DNA from: Pedobacter sp. UBA1951
Lineage (GTDB): Bacteria; Bacteroidota; Bacteroidia; Sphingobacteriales; Sphingobacteriaceae
Direction: 5' to 3'
Assembly: GCA_002336465.1 (NCBI GenBank)
Contig: DDEP01000127.1
Span: forward strand, 1 to 6,079
DNA length: 6,079 bases
Position 1 is the first letter of the stretch. Every line of letters begins with the position of its first letter. This document shows, piece by piece, positions 1 to 5,570 of this stretch. Position numbers and translations under genes: made by a program. The notes beneath the pieces were generated by a model, which was given only the letters and a program-made list of their open reading frames with translations, was not told the DNA's origin and did no database searches.

Positions 1-1889
1 CCCACACTACTCAAAATTTCTATAGTTCCGTTAAGTTCCTGCATACGCTGTTGCATGTTCTCTAAACCAAAACCTTTATTAACTTCGTTTATATTAAATC
101 CTTTACCATTGTCGGTTATCGCTAATTCCAATTTTTGTTGGTACTGTTTTATCGAGATGGTTATGTTATCCGCTCCGGCATATTTTACGGCATTGGTAAC
201 AGCCTCTTGCACTACCCTAAACAGTGTAGTGGCCTTTAGTGAAGTGAGTTGCTGCAAAGGGTTATCCAATTGAACATTAACCGCTAAATGCGGAATGTTC
301 TTAAAATACTCTTTTAATTTAATTACCCATTCTTCCAACATTACGGTTGGTTTATTGATGAGCCAAACCGTTCGCCTAAGTTCATTAATAGTTTCCGATG
401 TAAGGTCTTTCAGCGTATCAAATTTGGTATTTGCAACCTCGTCTTGGCTCATACTGTCGATAGTGGTATTAAGATAGGTAAGGTACGAGCCAATGTTATC
501 ATGCAAATCTCTCGAAATGCGCACTCTATCGTTCTGCAAAGCATTTTGGGCTTCCAGGCGTAACAGTTCGGCCTGCATTTCCGCCTCCTTTTTCAGTTGT
601 TGTTCCTTAATTTTTTTATTGCGGTACATTAACCAAAGGGTAGCTACCGCTCCAATTACAAATAAGCCTGCAATAATTAGATAGAGGTTACGCTGGCGGA
701 GGTCTAACTGTTGGATTTCATTCTTTTGGGTGAGCAATTTTATTTTCTGCTCCTTTTTTTCCGCTTCGTACTGAAGGGTAAGTTCGGCAATAGCATCAAC
801 CTGTTCTACCTTGCGCACCGAATCGCGAAAAACATTGTATTGGCGCAAATAGCGATAGGCCGATTCGTATCTGTGAAAATATTCATATGCAAAAGAAAGC
901 TCGTCGAGCGCCTCGTAATGTTGTTTGGGGTTATCGATTTCCTGCGCCACTGCAAGGGATTTTTTAAGCCATTTTATAGCTTCTTGCTCATTGCCAGCCT
1001 TTTTATAAGCCCGTCCCAAGAAGTTATAGGTATAGGAAATTTCGCTTTTTTCATTCAATCGCTCCCGTATCTCGATAGATTTTTTTAAATAGTTGATAGC
1101 TTTAGGGATATCATAACCGCTTTCCATATAAACAGACCCCAAATCGTTGTACACAAAGGCCTCATCTCTTTCATCTTTCAACTCAATAATCAAGCGCAAC
1201 GCTTCCTCATGAGAGCGGATAGACTCCTTGTACTTTCCCTGTCGCATATATACAATGCCCTTATTGGTATAAGTGCGTTGCGCCCGCCCCTTATCGCCAA
1301 TTGCCAAAGCAATATCCAACGTTTTTTGGTAATAGTCCAAAGCCTTATTGTATTGCTCCCTGCCCACGTTCATAATACCCAAAAAGTTATAACAAGAGGC
1401 CTGCATACGTTTGTTATCAATGGCTTCGGCTATGCGCAAACTCTTAAAAATAGCATCTGTTGCTTCTTTGTCCCGCTTTTTTCGGCGAAGATAATTTCCC
1501 CTGTTAAACCATGCCACAGCCAGTTCCGTGCTTTGTGGCTTTGCTGGGATATTGGCTAATGCCGCTTCGGTATGTTTATTGGCGGCCTGTAAATCGCCCT
1601 TTCCCTCGGTTACCAATGCCAGTAGAATATGGGCTTTGCCTTTGCCCAATGCGTAATTATTGCGATTAGCACGTGCTAGAACAGTATCGCCAATACGAGC
1701 GCCCCATGCATAATCCCTATAATAATATCGAAGCCCTAAGTCGTAAAGGCTGTCTATTTTATGCTTTTCGGACAAGGAGGACTGCAAAATGCGGTCGGTC
1801 TCTTGCTGCAACTCCTGCGCCACGCCCAACAGCGAAGAGAACGTTAATGAAAAAAGCATTAATAAAAAGACATTTGCGCATTTAGTCAT
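1..1889 (-). CDS. TPR-containing sensor histidine kinase (HisKA_3/HATPase_c), C-terminus cut by window edge
   Basis: Two-component sensor kinase of the NarL/LuxR-partner class; 629 residues are visible and the ATPase end runs off position 1. Residues 1-24 form a signal peptide ending GVA before Gln25. About 83-357 are degenerate and clear TPR helices, clearest at 163-197, 203-236, 243-277 and 283-317, placed in the periplasm as a probable sensor. A coiled-coil stretch (about 370-400) leads to one transmembrane segment (about 401-421). The H-box RISRDLHDNIGSYL puts the phospho-acceptor at His463. The N-box (E562, N566), the DNGKG box at 593-597 and GFGLENM at 606-612 show an intact ATP-binding domain. 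The signal it senses cannot be read from sequence. The ATG at 1889 is preferred because Lys3 precedes the hydrophobic core; an in-frame ATG at 1925 would add 12 residues. It is divergent from the exported-protein genes, and its response regulator is expected to the left of the window. Confidence 0.93.
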   Translation of the reverse strand, partial: MTKCANVFLLMLFSLTFSSLLGVAQELQQETDRILQSSLSEKHKIDSLYDLGLRYYYRDYAWGARIGDTVLARANRNNYALGKGKAHILLALVTEGKGDLQAANKHTEAALANIPAKPQSTELAVAWFNRGNYLRRKKRDKEATDAIFKSLRIAEAIDNKRMQASCYNFLGIMNVGREQYNKALDYYQKTLDIALAIGDKGRAQRTYTNKGIVYMRQGKYKESIRSHEEALRLIIELKDERDEAFVYNDLGSVYMESGYDIPKAINYLKKSIEIRERLNEKSEISYTYNFLGRAYKKAGNEQEAIKWLKKSLAVAQEIDNPKQHYEALDELSFAYEYFHRYESAYRYLRQYNVFRDSVRKVEQVDAIAELTLQYEAEKKEQKIKLLTQKNEIQQLDLRQRNLYLIIAGLFVIGAVATLWLMYRNKKIKEQQLKKEAEMQAELLRLEAQNALQNDRVRISRDLHDNIGSYLTYLNTTIDSMSQDEVANTKFDTLKDLTSETINELRRTVWLINKPTVMLEEWVIKLKEYFKNIPHLAVNVQLDNPLQQLTSLKATTLFRVVQEAVTNAVKYAGADNITISIKQYQQKLELAITDNGKGFNINEVNKGFGLENMQQRMQELNGTIEILSSV

Positions 1890-1893
1890 ATCA

Positions 1894-1901
1894 CAAATAT
1901 A
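1894..1901 (-). promoter_or_regulatory. Possible Bacteroidota -7 box (TATATTTG) before the kinase
   Basis: Read on the minus strand, this is an exact match to the phylum's TAnnTTTG -7 element. No TTG-like -33 element lies at the usual distance of about 19 bases upstream. The box ends four bases before the chosen kinase ATG, so transcription would begin at or inside the start codon and give a leaderless mRNA. Either that is true, or the match is chance in AT-rich DNA, or the real start is further inside the gene. Confidence 0.3.
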
Positions 1902-2002
1902 GAGATAAACGGGATGCTGCGGCATTACCTCCCATACGCAATTTATCGTATTGTCAACTCTTGCCGTTTAGGTGAACTTTACCGCAAAAAAAACAGAAAA
2001 TC

Positions 2003-3031
2003 ATGAACATTAAACACATCTTAAAGCCATTTGCGGTATTATTACTGACAGGTTACGTCTTAAATACCTCCGCACAGCAAATTGATGAGAAAGAGCTGAA
2101 AAAGGCATTTGCGCCAAAAGGTACGCACCGAGCACCTTTTAAAAATGCAAAAGAAGTGGCCTTGACCAGCGTAAACCTACAATTTAAACTGGCTACCCGT
2201 CAGGAGCAGGAAAAACGCAAAGTGGGCAATGTGGTAACTTGGGGATTTTTGGAAGGTATTGACGATGCACTGTTACAAGAAATTACAGATGAGTACTATA
2301 AAAATTTGGCGGCAAAGTTTGCGGCAAACGGTTTTTCGCTCAACGAATCTTACAAAGACCACAAATCGTATCAAAAACTGGTAGAAAACAACAAAGACCG
2401 CAAACGCGAAACCGAAAATAGAAACTGGGGAGTTTCAAAAATTTTTACTGCCAACAATATGCCTTATATAGAATATCCAACTGGCATGATGGGTGCCCAT
2501 TCCTCTTTGGGCAACGACCTAAAGATACCTGTGGGTATGGTATTCGTTACTGTCGATTTTCTGGACATTATGCAAAATATCAGTCAAGGCGTATCGAGTT
2601 TCACCTTAATGGGAAGAAGCGACCGTACCGATAAATTTGAGACCGATGCTCGCCCCGTTATCCGTATAGAGGGCATTACTTCGGCATCTCTGGGCAAGGC
2701 ATTTAAAGGCGATGGCACCTATGCCAAATTTGTGGGTGGCAACTGGAGCTATTGCAATGCCAGTTTTAGCAATGGTTTTATGCTCACGTCCGATGTGAAA
2801 TACGCCAACGATGTAGAATCGGCAAAGGGAATACCCGAAAAATTTCAGAGCAGACTTGCTGCCGATGTGGTGGGCATACTTTCTGGGGGAAGAGCGGCAG
2901 GTGGCGGCAAAGGAGTTTTAGAAGCCACCTTTACCATAAAAGCCAACCCACAAGCCTATAAAAAAGCCGTACTCGATGCTTTGGATAAATACAACAATTA
3001 CCTCATCAGCTATATTAAGGAAAACAACTAA
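2003..3031 (+). CDS. Secreted protein of unrecognised family, 342 aa
   Basis: I do not recognise the family. Residues 1-24 form a signal peptide with Lys4 and Lys8, a hydrophobic core, and TSA followed by QQ as the likely signal peptidase I site, so the product is exported to the periplasm or beyond. There is no lipobox and no later transmembrane segment. The mature protein is mixed alpha/beta: a charged helical region (about 85-145, with many Lys, Glu and Asn), a central strand-rich part with VGMVFVTVDFLDI near 176-188, a glycine-rich loop GGRAAGGGKG near 296-305, and a helical C-terminus. It has one cysteine in the mature chain. The ATG at 2003 follows an A-rich leader; the 113-base gap to the divergent kinase shows no convincing promoter on this strand. 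The next gene starts 21 bases after its stop, so the two are probably co-transcribed. Coding is well supported by length, signal peptide and spacing; the function is unknown. Confidence 0.85.
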   Translation: MNIKHILKPFAVLLLTGYVLNTSAQQIDEKELKKAFAPKGTHRAPFKNAKEVALTSVNLQFKLATRQEQEKRKVGNVVTWGFLEGIDDALLQEITDEYYKNLAAKFAANGFSLNESYKDHKSYQKLVENNKDRKRETENRNWGVSKIFTANNMPYIEYPTGMMGAHSSLGNDLKIPVGMVFVTVDFLDIMQNISQGVSSFTLMGRSDRTDKFETDARPVIRIEGITSASLGKAFKGDGTYAKFVGGNWSYCNASFSNGFMLTSDVKYANDVESAKGIPEKFQSRLAADVVGILSGGRAAGGGKGVLEATFTIKANPQAYKKAVLDALDKYNNYLISYIKENN

Positions 3032-3052
3032 CAGCTATAAAAACGATTAATC

Positions 3053-3853
3053 ATGAAAAAAATCAACAAACTTTTTTATATCGCAGCTGCAACATTTTGC
3101 CTAACCAATACGGCCTATGCACAAACAAAGAAAAAATTCAATTTTGGCCTTAGCATACCTACTTATTTTGGCACAGGCAGATATGGTAGTTATTTAGACA
3201 TGAAGAATGAAGTACAAGGGCACACCGGAAACGATGCTCTAAACTTTGGCCCGGCCATAGGTATGGGGCTTTTTGCCGAACTGGAATTTGGCAGCGAATG
3301 GACTTTTGAGATTTACTGGCAGAAATATACCAACAAAACCAATTTCGGAAAAAATAATATAGATGCCTATACACTTCCCGGTGGAATACAAAAGTCACAG
3401 TACAAAATATCGCACGGCATTATAGGCGTGGGTGCAAGCCGTAAGGTATTTAAGATAAAAGGATACGATACGTGGCTATTTTCGGCCTTGAGTGCCGGAA
3501 GCCGAAAATTTGCATGGCGTCCCGAAGGCGGCGAGTTTAGCAATGAAAGACGAACTACAAATAAGTATTTTTTAGCTTCCTCAGATGCACCAATGTTTTT
3601 TAACATAGGTTTATCCCCGAAATTCAATTTTAAAGACAAGTTTTTCTTTAGCCCCAAAATAGGTTACGAAATGGAACTGCTAAAAGGTACCGGGATGTAT
3701 GAAGGGATAAACAACATGGTTCAGGCCAGCTATGCCACCAATTATTCTCAGGCAGATTTGCAGGCTATTATGGGTGAATATACAGACAGGAACAAGGCTT
3801 CTCTTAACCGATTTTTTGTCGAACTAAGAGTAGGAATGAAATTGGGGAAATAG
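3053..3853 (+). CDS. Outer-membrane beta-barrel-like protein, 266 aa
   Basis: Residues 1-23 are a Sec signal peptide (KK start, hydrophobic core, AYA before Gln24). The mature chain alternates short amphipathic strands with polar loops: FNFGLSIP near 29, GPAIGMGLFAELEF, TFEIYWQKY, ISHGIIGVGASRKVF, TWLFSALSAGS, MFFNIGLSPKFNF and FFFSPKIGYEMELL. It ends FVELRVGMKLGK, the type of closing beta-strand common in small Bacteroidota outer-membrane barrels (PorT/OmpW-like size). Eight or so strands would fit the length. The barrel call rests on this pattern, not on a recognised family signature. It sits 21 bases after the secreted 342-aa protein, which suggests one operon and possibly one function, such as a periplasmic partner and its outer-membrane barrel. 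Its ligand or role is not visible. The opposite-strand open frames over this gene are shadows. Confidence 0.82.
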   Translation: MKKINKLFYIAAATFCLTNTAYAQTKKKFNFGLSIPTYFGTGRYGSYLDMKNEVQGHTGNDALNFGPAIGMGLFAELEFGSEWTFEIYWQKYTNKTNFGKNNIDAYTLPGGIQKSQYKISHGIIGVGASRKVFKIKGYDTWLFSALSAGSRKFAWRPEGGEFSNERRTTNKYFLASSDAPMFFNIGLSPKFNFKDKFFFSPKIGYEMELLKGTGMYEGINNMVQASYATNYSQADLQAIMGEYTDRNKASLNRFFVELRVGMKLGK

Positions 3854-3857
3854 TTTT

Positions 3858-3885
3858 CAGTGGACAGTTATCAGTTTACAGTTAT
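3858..3885 (+). repeat. Four tandem 7-bp repeats, unit CAGTTAT
   Basis: Starting four bases after the stop of the barrel gene, there are four back-to-back heptamers: CAGTGGA, CAGTTAT, CAGTTTA, CAGTTAT. The CAGT core is invariant and the last three bases vary. The block is followed by CGG and does not form an obvious strong hairpin. It is one of four heptamer blocks in this window. Confidence 0.85.
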
Positions 3886-3897
3886 CGGCACACAAAT

Positions 3898-3936
3898 GAC
3901 CAATTCAACCAATGACTAATTAACCAATAAAACAAT
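3898..3936 (+). repeat. Five 7-bp RACYAAT-like repeats ending in a start codon
   Basis: The heptamers are GACCAAT (3898), AACCAAT (3907), GACTAAT (3914), AACCAAT (3922) and AAACAAT (3930), with spacers of 2, 0, 1 and 1 bases. The last copy contributes the A and T of the ATG at 3935, so the repeat occupies the whole ribosome-binding region of the first lipoprotein gene. The unit differs from that of the block just upstream. Confidence 0.75.
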
Positions 3937-4378
3937 GAAAAAGAATTTAACCCTAATTATCCTATTTATCAGTGCCATTACCCTAAATTCCTGCAAAAAG
4001 GACAAGGCAAAAAAAGACGGCGAACTGCTTACATCGGGCAAATGGTACTACGACTACGTGGACAACCTACACAACGTTGGCACTAGCAGTTGTTTTAATG
4101 AAAACGACTATATAGAATTTAGAACCGATGGAACACTCTCCATCACCAGTTTGGGCGACGGCACATACACCCTTAACGAAGACGGTAAAACCTTTACCCT
4201 AAATTTGGACAAAAACCTGAAAGAACAATACAAAAACTGGAAAGGTACAATAAACCTGATAAAAGAAAACTACCTAAGGGTTGTCTTAATAGCCGTTAGG
4301 GAAATGAACCAAGATTATGGTTACGAGATTACCCTTTATAAAAAACGAAACAATCCTAATTGTTATAAAAGCAAATAG
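3935..4378 (+). CDS. Lipoprotein with lipocalin-like fold, 147 aa
   Basis: An exported lipoprotein: a KK start, a hydrophobic core and the lipobox LNSC, with the lipidated cysteine at position 20, followed by KKDK. The mature part resembles the small lipocalin-like lipoproteins of Bacteroidota: LTSGKWYYDYV opens the first strand (31-42), then CFNENDYIEFRTDGTLSI (53 on), a GTYTLNEDGKTFTLNL repeat-like strand pair, and a closing strand YEITLYKK. Cys53 and Cys143 could form a disulfide, as such pairs do in relatives of this kind. No catalytic residues are apparent, so the role may be ligand binding or surface structure; this is inference. The ATG at 3935 is chosen because it gives a proper signal peptide; its leader is the RACYAAT repeat block rather than a ribosome-binding site. 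It lies 81 bases after the barrel gene and 61 before the next lipoprotein. Confidence 0.85.
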   Translation: MKKNLTLIILFISAITLNSCKKDKAKKDGELLTSGKWYYDYVDNLHNVGTSSCFNENDYIEFRTDGTLSITSLGDGTYTLNEDGKTFTLNLDKNLKEQYKNWKGTINLIKENYLRVVLIAVREMNQDYGYEITLYKKRNNPNCYKSK

Positions 4379-4439
4379 TAATTATTTCAAAAAGCAAAGG
4401 GATAGAAAAAAATACAACAATACACTAAAATATAAATAG

Positions 4440-5003
4440 ATGAAAAAACTATTATTAGGCATGATGACTTGTATGGTATTACTTGTCGCTTGCAAAAAAG
4501 ACAAAAACAACAATAATGATGAAAAGGATAAAAACGGCACAAACAACGAATTTTATTTTACTGCCAAAATTGATGGTGTAGAATTTAAGGCCGATATGTA
4601 TAGTTGCGAGTGTACAAATGCCGCTCAATTTGGTACAGAAGCCTATATCCACACGGGAACTTTGGTACTAAGAGGAAAGAAAAACACTAAAGATGTAAAT
4701 GAAGGGGAAATATTTCTTAGGCTTGGGCCAGTTGATGTTAAAACCTATCTGCTCGAAGCCAGCAAAAACGGACCCGGAGCTTATTACACGCTCGGGTCGG
4801 CCAAATGGTCGGCTGGTGGCGAAGTGGTTGATTATGGAGCCAGCAACCCTATTTATAGCACTGGTACGGGAAATGTAAAAATCACTTCCCACAAAGACAA
4901 CATTGTAGAGGGCACTTTTGAGTTAAACACCGTTAGCTATGCCGATGGCTCGAAAAAAAGCATCACAGACGGCAAGTTCAGGATGAAATATCGTATTATA
5001 TAA
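4440..5003 (+). CDS. Lipoprotein, DUF6252-like, 187 aa
   Basis: The signal peptide MKKLLLGMMTCMVLLVAC has the lipobox LVAC, with the lipidated cysteine at position 18. CKKDK follows directly, the same five residues as in the preceding lipoprotein. Residues 23-36 are an Asn/Asp/Lys linker of low complexity. The folded part opens FYFTAKIDGVEFKA (38-51) and closes with NIVEGTFEL and ITDGKFRMKY; this opening and this G-T-F / T-D-G-F ending recall the DUF6252 lipoproteins of Bacteroidota, whose function is not known. That family assignment is from memory of its pattern and is moderate at best. A CEC motif (Cys56, Cys58) near the start of the domain is worth noting as a possible metal or disulfide site. 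The leader is A-rich with no Shine-Dalgarno sequence. It is followed within 20 bases by a heptamer hairpin that may end the transcript. Confidence 0.85.
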   Translation: MKKLLLGMMTCMVLLVACKKDKNNNNDEKDKNGTNNEFYFTAKIDGVEFKADMYSCECTNAAQFGTEAYIHTGTLVLRGKKNTKDVNEGEIFLRLGPVDVKTYLLEASKNGPGAYYTLGSAKWSAGGEVVDYGASNPIYSTGTGNVKITSHKDNIVEGTFELNTVSYADGSKKSITDGKFRMKYRII

Positions 5004-5019
5004 CTTACAGGGGTTAAAA

Positions 5020-5047
5020 GTCGGATGTCCGATGTCGGATGTCCGAA
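5020..5047 (+). repeat. Four tandem 7-bp repeats (GTCGGAT/GTCCGAT) forming a hairpin
   Basis: The heptamers are GTCGGAT, GTCCGAT, GTCGGAT, GTCCGAA, so GG and CC centres alternate. Because TCGGA and TCCGA are complementary, 5021-5046 can fold into one stem of 11 pairs (nine Watson-Crick, two G-U) with an ATGT tetraloop. It lies 17 bases after the stop of the second lipoprotein gene and is followed by AGTTT, so it could act as a weak terminator or 3'-end stabiliser; the U-tract is too short for a confident intrinsic terminator. Confidence 0.8.
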
Positions 5048-5083
5048 GTTTCCCGAACTATGGCATATACACCTAGGCCATTA

Positions 5084-5104
5084 ACTATGGACTATCAACT
5101 ATTG
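5084..5104 (+). repeat. Three tandem 7-bp repeats, unit ACTATNN
   Basis: The copies are ACTATGG, ACTATCA and ACTATTG. The next seven bases (ACCGTTA, 5105-5111) and the preceding seven (GCCATTA, 5077-5083) resemble each other and may be decayed outer copies. CCAT at 5078 and ATGG at 5087 could form a small hairpin. The block lies about 70 bases before the exonuclease relic. Confidence 0.7.
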
Positions 5105-5140
5105 ACCGTTAAACAACAATAAAACAATTTAAAATTTTCC

Positions 5141-5148
5141 TAACTTGG
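5141..5148 (+). promoter_or_regulatory. Weak -7-like box (TAACTTGG) before the exonuclease relic
   Basis: One mismatch from the Bacteroidota TAnnTTTG box, 25 bases before the ATG at 5174, a normal leader length. No good -33 element is visible. It may be the surviving or decayed promoter of the lost exonuclease gene. Confidence 0.25.
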
Positions 5149-5173
5149 CGTAGCTATACCAATTGCCATCGCT

Positions 5174-5437
5174 ATGCTCCAAAACATCAAACTGAACAAC
5201 GTTTTTGTAATAGATATTGAAACCGTTCCGCAAAAAGAAAAGTTTGAAGAACTGCCCCCACATCTGCAAGAGCTCTGGGAGCAAAAAAGCCGTTACCAAC
5301 GCAAGGAAGAAACTGCCGCCGAATTTTACGACCGTGCCGGCATTTGGGCAGAGTTTGAGCTTGCTCACAATTCCGTCAGAAAACAGCGCAGCAATTGTTC
5401 AAAAATTCCCAACATCCATACACCAAAGGATTGTTAG
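5174..5437 (+). pseudogene. Truncated PolB-like 3'-5' exonuclease (N-terminal relic)
   Basis: The first 61 residues resemble the start of the predicted 3'-5' exonucleases related to the PolB proofreading domain (PF10108 type, RNase H-like fold). Strand one carries DIETVP with the metal-binding pair Asp14 and Glu16 (Exo I motif). ELPPHLQELWEQK follows, then EETAAEFYDRAGIWAEF at 45-61. In family members the sequence normally continues with GKI and a further strand; here similarity stops at about base 5356, and 26 unrelated residues (ELAHNSVRKQ and on) lead to a stop. Intact members are roughly 240 aa, so the Exo II and Exo III residues are absent and the product cannot be an active nuclease. 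The open frame itself is clean, so the break is a loss or replacement of the 3' part rather than point mutation. The family call is from recognition of the pattern and was not searched. Confidence 0.7.
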
Positions 5438-5442
5438 CCTGC
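5377..5442 (+). pseudogene. Tail relic of an oligopeptide/dipeptide ABC-transporter ATPase (HPY motif)
   Basis: In a different frame from the exonuclease relic, the bases read QKTAQQLFKNSQHPYTKGLL, then A-C. This matches the signature that follows the ATPase domain in DppD/DppF/OppD-type proteins (oligo_HPY region), where Bacteroidota members commonly have an LF-x-NPQHPYTKGLLACRP-like stretch. After the cysteine the frame continues WALPKLLLQ and stops at 5470, without the expected RP. Upstream, the frame is closed by a TGA at 5356, so no Walker A, ABC signature or Walker B is present. It is a fragment of about 22 codons fused near the exonuclease relic, not a gene. Confidence 0.6.
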
Positions 5443-5570
5443 TGGGCATTGCCAAAACTTTTACTTCAATAACTGCCCTCATATTTAACACCCAATAGAT
5501 GGACACTTTATTAATTAATCCATATATTTATAACAAGGATTTACCCCAACATCAATTCCTTTAAACAGCA

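Larger units (their letters stand above)
5004..5570. other. Gene-poor stretch: heptamer repeats and gene relics
   Basis: These 567 bases between the last lipoprotein gene and moaA hold no intact gene. In order they contain a hairpin-forming heptamer block, an octamer (AACTATGG) seen at 5056 and again at 5083, a second heptamer block, a weak promoter-like box, the start of a PolB-like exonuclease, an out-of-frame tail of an ABC-transporter ATPase, and about 100 bases of AT-rich sequence in which I recognise nothing. The opposite-strand frame at 5129-5368 has no recognisable features and overlaps the exonuclease relic antisense. Confidence 0.7.

Noticed and set aside
55..1885. Several plus-strand frames of 60-125 codons across 55-1885
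   Set aside because: They are antisense to the histidine kinase, whose H, N and G boxes and TPRs are unmistakable; the frames have no recognisable domains.
3159..3657. Two minus-strand frames opposite the beta-barrel gene
   Set aside because: Antisense shadows with no signal peptide or motif; the plus strand has a clean signal peptide and barrel strands.
3854..5170. The repeat blocks as CRISPR or insertion-sequence ends
   Set aside because: The units are 7 bases with no unique spacers, there are no matching terminal inverted repeats, and no transposase or cas gene is present.
5129..5368. Minus-strand 79-codon frame opposite the exonuclease relic
   Set aside because: No motif or signal beyond a chance hydrophobic run; it is antisense to a frame with clear family motifs.
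5217..5498. A 93-codon plus-strand frame overlapping the exonuclease relic
   Set aside because: The exonuclease frame has recognisable motifs; this frame shows none, and is rich in Lys/Ser as expected of a shifted reading. Its last 20 codons resemble nothing I know.
5499..5564. A 21-codon open frame (starts MDTLLINPYIYN) directly after the stop at 5496-5498 and in frame with moaA
   Set aside because: It is separated from moaA by TAA, lies in very AT-rich DNA, has no recognisable family or leader-peptide feature, and 21 codons is within chance length. It does fix 5571 as the first usable moaA start.
5499..5570. A molybdenum-cofactor riboswitch before moaA
   Set aside because: Only about 70 AT-rich bases lie between the last stop codon upstream and the moaA ATG, with no GC-rich stems of the expected kind; nothing resembling the large Moco RNA is visible.
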